In this document: positions 43,801-55,800 of the stretch, one piece after another | Layout of the letters: every line of letters begins with the position of its first letter | Position numbering within the stretch: position 1 is the stretch's first letter | Assembly (NCBI RefSeq): GCF_030272615.1 | Contig: NC_081413.1 | Coordinates: 609,469,209 to 609,533,208 of the forward strand | Direction of reading: 5' to 3' | Length of the DNA: 64,000 nucleotides | Source of the DNA: Cryptomeria japonica | Lineage: Eukaryota > Streptophyta > Pinopsida > Cupressales > Cupressaceae | Program-made: the position numbers and the translations under genes | The notes under the pieces: model-generated | What the model was told of the DNA's origin: nothing | The model's input: only the letters and a program-made list of their open reading frames with translations | Database searches by the model: none

Positions 43801-46800
43801 AGCTCAGTTATATTCAGAAGTTCTTTAGATAACGAAATAACCAACAAAATTAGAAGAGAAAAGAAAAAATACTCAGGAGAAAGGAAAATTATTAGCAATT
43901 TATTTTTAGATGGTTTTTGGCTTAGAATTTTTTTTCCCAATGTGTTTTGTTGATCTTTTGAACATATTCTTGCTTTATCTAAACCTTACTAAATGTATGT
44001 TTTCAAAACAGTAGCTATGTTTATTCATATTGGATACTATACCATACATTCATCCATGGAGGTTGAATTTAGATATTTTGTAATTAACAAAGTTTTTTAA
44101 TAAAGTTGTTCTTTGAAGACATGTCTAATTTACATGGATTTAATATGCTTTCAACTTTGATAAGCAAGGCTAGTCTTCAATACTTCGATAAATGCTAGTC
44201 TTCTCTATGGTTTGGTTGAGTTTTTTGTCTCTTCCTTCCATTTGGTGTACAATTTGTTCTTCTCAAGTTCCTCTTCCTTGTTCCTTTAATATCACATCTT
44301 TTATGGTATCCTATTATTCCCAAAGTGCGGAATCTGTATCCTGGATATTTGAATTTTAGGTTACCCTGTTATTTTGGTGCTTTAGTCATTGCCATTTGCA
44401 GGTACTAATTGAGTTGATGTATCACATAAAGCATCCCAAGCAGTGTATTATAAGTTTTAACATCCTGCTAACATTCAGTTACAAATTAGTTCCTGACATA
44501 ACTTCCACTGTTGTCTCACAGATCTGGAGGGGAGAAGCGATGATAAGATTAGAATTATGGAGGTAGTTGAGGAATTAAGAGCAAAACGAGCAGATAAGCA
44601 GGTAATTGTCACTTTAAGATGGATCAGAATTTTAGTTCTTGAGAACCTGAAATATCTGTCAATATTGATAGAGTTTTACCTCTATTTGTTTGATCATTAA
44701 AATTCCTCATTCATTTTATGAATATGGGAGGTATTGCATCCTGAATTACATCTTTGCCCATGTCTCTCATGTTGTTGTATTGGAATGGTTTATTTTGTCT
44801 CAACAATAGGCTATGCTTCTTTTAGAAGCTTTTAATAAAGATAGAGCATCAATGCCACAGCCAGTCCAGACTACACCTCTGCTTGCTCCTTTGCCACTTA
44901 CTGTAATCACTGATGCACGAACCCAAGAAATGATCATAGAGAAACTTAAGAAGGCTGAGGAACTTGGTAAGTAGTTACAATTGCTTGGTCAATATGTGCA
45001 AATTTCCATTTAGATTAGTAGATACTTCCATATGAGATTTTTGTTTTTCTGTTGTATATGTTGACGAAGCTTTTAAGGTCTTTCAACAATTGCTTCCTTA
45101 TGTCTGCATCATTAATCTTGCCTATGTTCTGGGGAGGTTTTTAATAGTGTCCTTTATTCTTTTGTTTCAAGTATATGGATGGAATTTCATCAACGTCTAG
45201 AAAGTCTTAACTTTAGAGTAGTGTTAGATGTACTTTTCTTTGTACTTTAAGTTGCATTGGCTTCTTATGAAATTTGTATATGTTGTCTTCATGATGCTAC
45301 TTTGGAAGAGCTTCTTTTTGAATTCTTGATATGAGAACTGTTGAGAAATGCATGGATTTTATTACCTTTGATTGTAGTAGTAATTGTTATTTGTGTGTGC
45401 GCAATGATATTCTTTTCATATTGGTGTATGGTTTAAAGATTGTTCATCTTCACAATGAGAAATGAAGTAATATTTTTGTTCTGCAATAAATACCCCATGT
45501 ATGAGTTTTAATTCTAGGTAAGAAGAGTGATATGATGAGTGAGCAATAGCAAGAAAATTGGAAGAGCCACTCAGTGAGTAACAAAGAGTAGAAAGGTTTA
45601 TTTTGGGAATTATTTTGAAGCACTAGAGCTTGATCCAATATTAGAAGCCCTATCACGGAGAAGGGAGTGTGGCTTGGTGCTTAAACAAGAGCTGAATAAT
45701 CAATAGGGTCCAAGACAAGCTAGGCTGATTGAGATTGAAACAAGAATTGTTGGTTAAGGGTGACTTTGAAACTTATTGTGCAATAAGGACTGTGATTGGT
45801 TTTCTGAACTGGATAGAGGGCCCCAACCTAAAATGGCAATGAAAGTGCCAGCATTAAGAGCACAGAACAAGGCTATCTTTGTATTAGGTCTGGTGCCTTA
45901 TACAACACAACTCGTATTTTACAATATGTGAAGCATATATTCATCACCTTCAATGCCCTAGAATAGACGGTATGAATGGTCTTAAGGAAATGAGGGGTAG
46001 GGTGTCATCTGTCACCTTGATTACCACAACATGGATATACTGATTTGTAATTAGTGTGCATACTCCACTACATAATTCATCAAGATGAATCTTACTCAAT
46101 TAATGTGTGTTAATTGATTAAGCTGCTGTTCTCAATGGAAAAGATAGGAAAAACATACCCCATGTCCTAAGTCTTATGTTTTTAAGTTCAGCTAACTTGA
46201 AAGGAAGCTTATACAATCAAAATAGAGGGCATAGAGAACACACAAGATGATGCACAAATAACAATGCCCACATATGGTACAAGCTCGTATCTTCTCTCAG
46301 ACTTGTCTAATAACACTGCAACTCCTTTAAGATTCTTTGGCAGAAGCAACATAAGCTTCATTGAACCAATTTGCTAACAAACACTAAGGTCAAATCAATA
46401 CAATAACTTCTTCTGGAGGTATTAATGAACATGAATCACAAGAAATGTTCGAAAGGAGCCCAGAAGTCTTCGGCAACTAAAACTTTTAAGTTTGAAACCC
46501 TTTAACTTCTTCAAATTTTGCAGACTCTGTATTTGTCGTCGGTGATGGTTTTGGAAGTTGTCAAAACTGTCTTTGATGACCTATTGCTATTGCATAGTCT
46601 GAAATTTACCAGCCTGCAGAAATTGTATGATAATTTGGATGGAATTGTATTCATGATTGATGACTTTTCTTATTGATGATATCAGCATTCTGAGTGTCTT
46701 GATCTTTGCATATGTTCTCCTTTGATATCTACTTCAGTTCTGTCCATTTATATTTTCTTACGAAATGAGATTCTGAAAAACTTTTGGTGCATTGGGGATT

Positions 46801-49800
46801 TTTGATGTGAACATATTCGTGGCTAAGTTGCTTATTTCACTAACTTAACTTATCCATTGTGGTTGACAACTTCTTAATTAAGAGGCTTTTGACCCCCAGA
46901 AATTGATGCCACAGAGCTTCTCGTTGCCTCTATTGCGGTTCATAGATGATTTATACAAGTCTCACATTCAAAACTTTTAGGATTTTTCAAAAGATGTGAA
47001 ATATACATGCTGCTAGTATTTATCAGCCTTTTTGCTTGATGTACACTTACCAAGGAGATAATCAATTTGTCTTTATAAACATCGATTATAAAGTATTTCC
47101 CATAATTCATTTATCTGTACTAGTTGTCACTTTTCCAATAAATAGCATCTCAAAGATATATTATGGGCTGCGAAACATGACACCATACACATGAAGAGGA
47201 CATATACAATAACCTCTCAACTAAATGCTGATTAACTCCAAACTTAGGTTTGTTATTTGGTAATAGGTAATTTTATGCCATGTTTTACCAAATCAATTAA
47301 TATTGTTTGGGGTGTTGGTATGTCTCCAAACCAAGCATCTCTACCAACCTCCATAGAAATCAAATCAGCTTGAGGACAAGAATCCTAGAGAGCATCTGTT
47401 TTGTCTTCTTGATCTAAATTTCGTTATGAAAAAGTTTAGCATGCTCACCTTCATCTTGTTTTTTATTGCGACTTAAGCAAACATTTTTTGTGAAGGGAGG
47501 TGCAAACAATTCTCTCATCCACATTAGAACTACAGTTTTACCTCGTTACCTCTTTTACTTTTTTGTGTTCTTTTACTAATGCAATTCCAAATTTAGCTTT
47601 TAACATGTTACATTTGTATGACCAGTGACATAACAATGCTTAAAATCATAAATGTTTATTAGAGCTAGTGGCAGTAAAAAAGATCATGCTTACATTCTCC
47701 TTTGCCTTTGACTTTTGATTCACCTAACTCTCTTTGTGACCTTGAAGAAGGGGGTGATTTTTTTGCGTATGGAAGGTCCTAGGTTCGAGTCCTAGCTGGT
47801 CCATGTTTCAACATGGTATCATGTTGAGACATGGACCAGCTAGGACTTGAACCTAGGACCTTCAATACGCTACTGGAGTGCTCTACCACTGAGCTACTGG
47901 TCCCTCTTGGACCAGTCCATTGTCGGTCCGGGTGTGGCTTATTTCCAACACCAACACCCCCCCTTAATCCACACCTCTCGTGTGCTTGGGGCTTCTAGCC
48001 TGGACCTGGCTCTGATACCATGTTGAGACATGGACCAGCTAGGACTCGAACCTAGGACCTTCCATACGCTGCTGGAGTGCTCTACCACTGAGCTACTGGT
48101 CCCTCTTGGACCAGTCCATCGTCGGTCCGGGTGTGGCTTATTTCCAACATTGACATAATGATCTTGAGAACATCCCTCCTCAATGTTATTAAGATTTGTG
48201 AGCAATACAGGCCTCCTTAATGGTTATGAAGTTCATCTATGCTCCTGATCAAGAAGTCCTCTTGTACGTCTTTTATCCATTTAATAGCTCTTTTAGAAAA
48301 CTTGTATATTCTTGCATTCTTTGACTTTTTATTCATTATTACTTATATCATTGCAACTCAATAGATCTTTTCCTGTATGACATATGGGATAGGATAGCTT
48401 CTTGATTAATCTGTAAAGTTCATGCTAAGAATAAATGGCTGCCAAGTTTCTTAAAGCCAAAGAATGAGCTTGTTTTGCTAATTTAATCTAGGAAAGAAAG
48501 TTTGTCATTTTCCCTAATGTGATGCTTACCAAATTGTAATGTCCCTTTCTTGAATATTTTTTATTTTTGCCTTGAAACAATAAGTCCAACATAAATTGAA
48601 AACTGTATCATATTTATAAATATAAATTTATCCAAATTGATGAAATTTTATTAAATATGAAAATTGTATCATATTTATAAATATAAATTTATCAAAATTG
48701 ATGAAATTTTATTAAATATTTATATTTTTTTTTATCAGTAATTGTTGCTTATTTCTATTAAAATATCGGGATTTAAGCCTGGCCCAAACCAGGTGGGGCT
48801 ACAACAAGGGAGCCCTCTCCCCAAACCAACCATGCACCAAAGTGCAAGACCCATTAATAGGTCAAACATTACATACTGGTTTGGCCCCGCCCTTATCATG
48901 AGAGCAGAAAATCACATTGAAAGAAGCGTCTTCCTTAAACTTCTTGTCTCTCTTTCTCTTCACTTCTGTCCACCCTTCCTCTTGGACCTTAGCTTCCTAA
49001 CCCTCTATCTTGGATTCAACACCTTGAATCCACTAGCCTTCGGACTTCTTGCAGAGTCTTGATTTCCATTATTTTCCGCACCAACACAAACCCCTGAATT
49101 TGGCATGTAACAACCTTCGATACTTGAGTACTACCCTTCCCAGATTTGCCATTTTTAGAGCCAGTATCAACACTGGCATTATCCAGGCTCCCAGAACCTC
49201 CTTCAGGTTTGAAAGGAGTTACGTCACTCTGGGATGTGTCACAAACAACACTCATCTCCTTTGGGGCGCGAGGGGAATCACTTTGACTCTCTTTTTCCAC
49301 CACATAATGGGAATCTGAAACATCTCTCCACCATGTGCCCTGCTTTTTTGATTTTTTCTGTTCACAGCTTGCAGCTATATGACCCAACTGGAAGCATTGA
49401 CGACATCTAAAGGGTATGCCCTCATAATCCACTGGTTGTGACCAAATTCCATCTCCACATTTCAGCAATAAATCTACAGGGAAGCCCTTTTTCAAATCCA
49501 TCTCAACCAAAATATGGGCACAAGTTGTGTGCTGAAAAACTATTGACCCCTCATCCACTCCCAAGAATTTGCCTAATGAATCACCAATAACCTCAAAACA
49601 CGCCTCAAACCAGAATTGCAAAGGAAGATAAGGAAGTCTTCCCCACATTGGAACTTGTCCTCCCAACTCCATTGGTACTCACATTGGACCTTCTTCCGAT
49701 CCATTTCATTGTCAAAAACAACCATGAAGTGCCCTCTCGCCCCCGGGAAAATATGGACATCCCTTCAAGTATGGTTTTCCAAAATGTTGTGATCCATTTA

Positions 49801-52800
49801 TGGAGTTCACTCAAACTTGGCCAAAACCCCTGAATTCTCCCGATCAAACCCAGCTCCGAGAAATGTTTCTTGTTTTCTTTGACTTCATTTTCAATCTCAT
49901 CCCCTAGATTCACTGCCCGCCTTTCTACCGTCGTGATACGCTGAAAATCCCTGCTCTTTTCGTTTCTCCTGTCACCCACTGAAACCCTTCTTCCAGCTCT
50001 TGCATCAGACGAAACCACCACCTCCCTGCCTTACGCTCCCTGGAATGCATTTCTCTGAAATCCTTTGCTGATGGCGTTGCAGCCAGGCCCATAACTTACA
50101 ACGCCCCCCATATCATCTGAAAGCACCTTCGCAAATGATTTGGACCCTGTGTGTCTTCCTGTTCCCCCCATGACACTGAAAGGGACAGAGACACTGCCGC
50201 CTCCAACCTTGTGACCAGACTCAGGGAAGAAAACCCTAGGAGGGCACGGCAGCGCCATCGCAAAAAAAAAATATTTAGATTTATAACTTATGCAATAATT
50301 CTGAAAATAGAACCTATGTTGATTTTCTGCATTAGTTCTCCTTCAAACTGTGATGGTAATGGCTTTGTCAAATATTATGAATTTATTGTAATATTCAGAT
50401 TAATAATTCATGAAGTAATTCTGAAAATAAATCGTATCTTGAAATCTTTTGGAATGCTTTCAAATTTGTTGAATCAGAGGTTTTCATCCCTAACTTAGCA
50501 GTGGCAAGTTTAAGGGTTTTTGTCTTCAAATCTCTTAGTTCACCTTGGAGGGTATTTGTACTCCTTGATCAAGATTTGGGTTTTCATCCAAAACTAGACA
50601 AGATAAATAAGGGATTTCGTCCTTAAATCTCTTATGAACTTTGGAGGGGTTTTGTCCTTATTTGCAAGTCATTTCCTCAAATTCAAGATTGATTGATCTT
50701 TGCTGATTGATTGATTGCTTGGTTCCTTGGTGAATTGATGATTGATACCTGCTTGTCAATGAACTGATTTGCCCTTTATATCCATTTCTTAAAGGAGTCA
50801 CCACCCTTCACAAGCAATGAGTCACCAAACTTCAGTGCTACCTTTGAGAATAATACTTTATTTCCAAATTGATTGATTGATTATTTGCTTCCTTCATTGA
50901 TTGATTATTAATTTTGTATTCATCATCTTTTCCTAAGGATGATCGAGTCACCACCTTTCACCATCACTGCTCTAGGAAGGGTTACAATCCTTCATCCCTA
51001 ATCGATTCCAATTATAAGTTCTTAATTGAAATTTAATCAAATCCCTTTATAGATTTACGAGCATCTTGGCGCCATCTTTTAAATTGCCTAGGTTACAATT
51101 ATAAGGGCTGTGATCATGTATTATATCTCTGTTTACATACTCGGTGAGTAGCTTTTTTTTTTTGTTATCGTCAGGGTATCCCAGCGGGTTCCCTTTACGG
51201 GGCGAGCTTGAGGTGAGACTAATCCCTGCAGCCATGGGGTAACCAGCACAGCTCCCAAGTGTCCGTGGCGGGGTAATTTGGAGCCAGAGAGTCAAACCCA
51301 AGACTCAGACCAACTACTATAACCCGTGGGGGCACTCGGTGAGTACTTGTTGAGTTGGTGAGTACTTGCTAGATTTTGACTTTCATGAGCAACTCACAGG
51401 TTCTGAGGCCGTATAATACTTGTTGGAACTCACCATTAACTCACTGGTTTGGAGAAACTCGGGCAATGCCAGAAAGAGCCCACAAAACCCCTAAATCACT
51501 CAAAAAAAGATGCGATATGCAAAAGAAGAGTGCAAATTCATGGCCAAAGAGAATGTGGAGGGAACACAACATTTTTGTCTTCAAAAGCCCTCCACTCTCA
51601 CATGACTCATAGGTTCCCTCCACACAATTTCGAGTAGGGATTGACGATTTGGTAAGTTTTTCTCTATTTTGTTCTTTGTAATTTTTTTTTTATTAGTAAG
51701 GGGCACTTTTTAAGGTACCAAACACTCTTGCTGTTCAAATCCATGAGTCCACCAGCCCAGTGAAAGCACAAAGCCTGCAAGCATAGCTGTCCAGTGGGGA
51801 TTTGAACCTTGGTGGCGGTTTCACTAAGCAAGTGTTTTAACCGCTGAATTACATGGGTCACCCCTTGTTCTTCGTAATATTAGATATGTTATAAAAATTT
51901 AATATTATTCAGCTATTGATTGTGTAACAACCAATGAGATGTTTCCTACCAATGCTTGCGTTCCTCTCCCTTAGTCACCATGTAGAACATAGGAATATTA
52001 TAGTTATGCACTATAAATGGTGTTAGCTGCCTTGGAATATTGGGGAATGCAAATTCCTCTTCGCGTTTCCCAAAGAACAAAGATTTTCACTTAGTAATTC
52101 ATGGAATAGGTGGTAGGAATATGTTCTTAAATTGAATGCTAGACATCATGCAGAATAATATAATGTTTGTATGCAAATCAAACCTGCATACACCTTATTG
52201 CACAAATCAAAACAACACTCTAAATTAATCTTTAATTTATTAAATAAATAGTTCTCCATTTTTCTTAGTAATTATTGTCCTTCATCACAGTTGAAGCTGT
52301 ACAAGTCAATGTTTCTAATCTTAAGGCAAAAAGGTCAATGTTTCTAAATTTAAGTTGTGGAAGATAAGAAGCTAGCAAAATGGAGGTAAAACTCTTTTTA
52401 AATTAGGTTCAGTATCTATGTGTTTCTTTGTACGGATCATTGATGGCCTTGGAAGAGAAATACGTTCAGGATTAGAATAGAATAGAGAAGCAGAACTAAT
52501 AGTGTAAACATGTACTTATTTAGTATATGAATCAATCATATATGAAGCTGTTGGAGACAGAGATGCATCTGGTGAAGTACACCAAAAGGCTCACAGTGAA
52601 TCAGAAATGAGCAGATTTGCTTTTCATGATGATGATAGTGATAGAGGGGCTATAGTAAGAAGAGGTTAAAATACTCCAAGAAGCCTCCCAAAAAAGTATG
52701 TTATTCACAATTATGATGACAACAACATGGAGTTGCATGAAAAAATGGTCAAATTGCTGCAAGAAACCTCCGAAAATTGCACAGAAAAAATTATGGTACA

Positions 52801-55800
52801 AAGGCATTCTGTATATTACACAAATTGTTAACATAAAATTTTGGGTGAGGATTTGAGATTTTTCTGAAGTTTATGGCTTCTCTTCTTCAACTTTCCTACA
52901 AGAAGAAAGAATGGTGCAGCCATAATTTGCCCATTCAATTTTTTGATCCTCCATCACTTCTCTTGCCCTAGTAACTGCATTTGTGAGTAACCTGTAAGTG
53001 CAAAGTGAAATTAGGTTTTAGTACACAATTTTGATTTAATAAACAAGAAATCTAAAAAATAATTAAAAATGAAATCAAGTGGACTATGTAGTAATTTACT
53101 AACCTCCCACTCAAATCCCTGCGAGAAGGAGCCTTGTACCCCTTTCCTGAAACTGTCATAGCAGTCACCAAATTTAGCCAATAAGCATTCTCCGCCACAT
53201 TGAATGCAATGTTGTTGAAGTACCAAAAATCAGCTATTGCAATGTCAGTTTTCTCATGTACCTCATTATTCCATCCAGTGGCCTCTAATGATGGTTGTGC
53301 TCTAGGTGTGTTTCTGGGCACAAAATAATCACCTATGAACCCTGATCGTGGTGATGGAAGTGGAATAGTGCCAGGTACTCTACTAGAGGAAGCAAAAGTA
53401 ATGGGCAAGGTGATGGTGGGTTTGCGGATACGTGGGCCACGCCGAGAGCCCACTATGCCCTCAAGTGCTTCTTGTTCCTCTTCAAGGTCAACAAAAACAC
53501 TTTGAGATTTAGCTATGGTTGATCTCATGGCTAGCTTTGCCCTCTCCCTTTCCAATTTCTTCTCTAACCCAGCTGCAAGTAGGGCATTCATTTGTCTTTT
53601 TATTTCTTCAATGGTCTCAGGGCATGCTCTAGCATCATGCCTATCTATTCCTGCAAGGTGGTATTTGAGGCGGTTGATGCCTCCATGAAGTATTTTCTCA
53701 CACTTTATGTATATAACTGACCCAGGATCGGGTTCCTCATAGGCATACCTCCATGCCCCATCTCTAGCACCTCTAGAACGGGTGCTTATATATCCAGATG
53801 GGCATGGATCTAGTGGCCATTGCTCCCTTGCCATGATTAATGCTTACTTAACCTACACATACAAAGTGAAAAAGATAATTAACATTTTAGTTAAACAATT
53901 TAGCAAACTATCTACATTATTTTAAATAAATTTAGACATCATTTGAAGTTCTTTTAAAAAAAAAGTAGGGTAGAATTTTTTTCGAAAACTAGATTTTTCA
54001 AAAAAATTGTGAAAATTCAACAAAACTTGTCAAATCTAGTGTTAAATCTTGTGCAAATAACTTATAAATGATTTAGACTACCTAGGAATCATTTCTAATC
54101 AATCTAAATGCAACAAAAAATAAACAAATTGTTTTAAAAAAGCATAGAAAAAAAATAAAAAAACTTACCTGGGAATCTGATTTTCCCTTCAAATCCCCTT
54201 CAAATCCACTTGGACTCACTCAAAAATCCCTCCAAATCACCTTCCAAGTCACTCCAAGTCAACTTCCCCTTACTCAGCCCAAAACCCAATCAAAAAACAA
54301 AAAATGAATTAGTTTTTTGCCGTTTTCAGTGAAGGCAAATAGGCGGGCGAGTTTTTTTAATGGACTCGTCGAGTTTTTTGCGCGTTTTTGCCAAAAGCTC
54401 GACGAGTTTTCTGGCGAGTAGAAGTCACATCTACTCGCCAAGCTCAAAAACTCGGCGAGTTTCCGGTGAGTGTGTCATCTATGTTGTATTGTATATAATA
54501 TTTAAAGAATATATCATATACTCTATTTGTATATAGAAGTGATTAAATTAAAAGTATAATGCTACTATTTTTATACAGGGGCTTCAATTAAAAAATCAGC
54601 ACATGTATTTTTTCAATATATATAATTTTTCTTTTGTGGAAAGTCAAACCAGTTTTTAAACTTACTATAATTTAAATATAAATTACCATGCATAGATTTT
54701 GGTTTATTCTTAAAATGAGATTTAGCTTGTGTTTCACTTGGTTTTTAAAAATTCTCTCTATTCAGTATTTTATTGTATATATCCTTTTATTTGAATTTTA
54801 AAAAGTTTATAATGGTTTCTCATGTTACCGTAATTGGGATGCTGATATGTACATCGTTTGTATATGTTGAAGAGGTTATGACCTGTTTTAATATTTCTCC
54901 TCTAATTCCTTAATCCTATTTATGCTCTGGAACTATCCTGAGCTTTAAGAAGTAGCAATAGATTTTATGTTTGCAAGGTTTTTCTTATGCTATAATTGCT
55001 TGAAATGTTCTGATGTGGCATAAAATCTGCTTGCTTATTTTGATGGGATTTGATTTGGATTGAATATAATGCGAGGATTAACTAAATTGTTCCATATGGC
55101 ATCTAGAATATATGAGTTGGAGAAATTGATACAACTGCACCTTCCCTCTTTTATTTCTATTATTTAGGTATAACAAATCCTAATAGCATATTGATTTGAA
55201 TCTTTTTATGTTATATGAAATTGAGACAGACAAGATTATCAGGAGTGGATGTTCCTTCTAGAGTTACAATATTTGGATTCAGATTCAACAAGATTGATAC
55301 ATTAAGCTAACTTGTACTTCTGCAAAAAAATCCTGAAAAAAACTCTACAAAGATTTGCCTACTCTAAATGAGATCATTGGCCTGCAAATTAGGGTTGTTT
55401 TGTCGCATGTTCAGATTTGGTAGAGTACAATAGAAAGTTGAAGAGGCTTGCTGAAACTCAGAGATGTGTCATTTTTGATTGTTTATCCAATCCAGCTCGT
55501 ATTGGGTCACATAACACTTGGACTTGGGATTCTTTTGAAAACTGAGTCTCTCAACATGATTGGTCTTTAAGACAATGAATTATGCAATTTACAAGATTGT
55601 AATTTCTGGCCGCATCCTTGAATTTTCATTTGCCTGCACATCAATTCACACAAATATTTGAATAAAACAAAATTGGAATGCTGTAAAACTGAACTAATGT
55701 AAAGAGAATGGAATCCTATTTGGCTATTGCCATCTTTTATTGTGTGTCAGGCTGTAGGGTTACTAGAATCTATCCATTGTGCATTTTGAATCTAGTTTTG

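Larger units (their letters stand above)
47822..48149 (-). mobile_element. 328-bp LTR retrotransposon (SMART-like) with tRNA-shaped LTRs
   Basis: Two 129-bp direct repeats (47822-47950 and 48021-48149) differ at four positions and flank only 70 bp. On the minus strand each LTR runs TGTTGGAAATAAGCC to CATGTCTCAACA. The right LTR is followed by TGGTATCAGAGCC, the initiator-Met primer-binding site. The left LTR is preceded by a G-rich polypurine tract, TTAAGGGGGGGTG. It thus has every cis part of an LTR retrotransposon and no coding capacity. 71 of the 129 LTR bases form a tRNA-like sequence with Pol III boxes. No target duplication was found, possibly because the left side is rearranged. It lies antisense in LUC7 intron 6. 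Confidence 0.88.
51120..54490 (-). mobile_element. Decayed hAT DNA transposon (boundaries approximate)
   Basis: A BED-finger hAT transposase fragment is encoded on the minus strand (53834-52865). The right flank (54340-54480) is dense in ACTCG(C/T)CGAGT words, for example GACTCGTCGAGTTTTTTGCG and CTCGGCGAGTTT. The left flank (51139-51430) carries ACTCGGTGAGTACTTG words. Such subterminal ACTCG repeats fit the ends of a hAT element. Possible 8-bp target duplications GTATTATA and GTATTGTA lie near 51118 and 54489, one mismatch apart. Most of the transposase is deleted and two SINEs have inserted in or near the left end. Confidence 0.5.

Noticed and set aside
47833-48102. Two genuine tRNA genes
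   Set aside because: The acceptor, D and T arms look right but the anticodon arm does not pair properly. Both copies sit at the same place in two LTRs, so they are parts of a mobile element.
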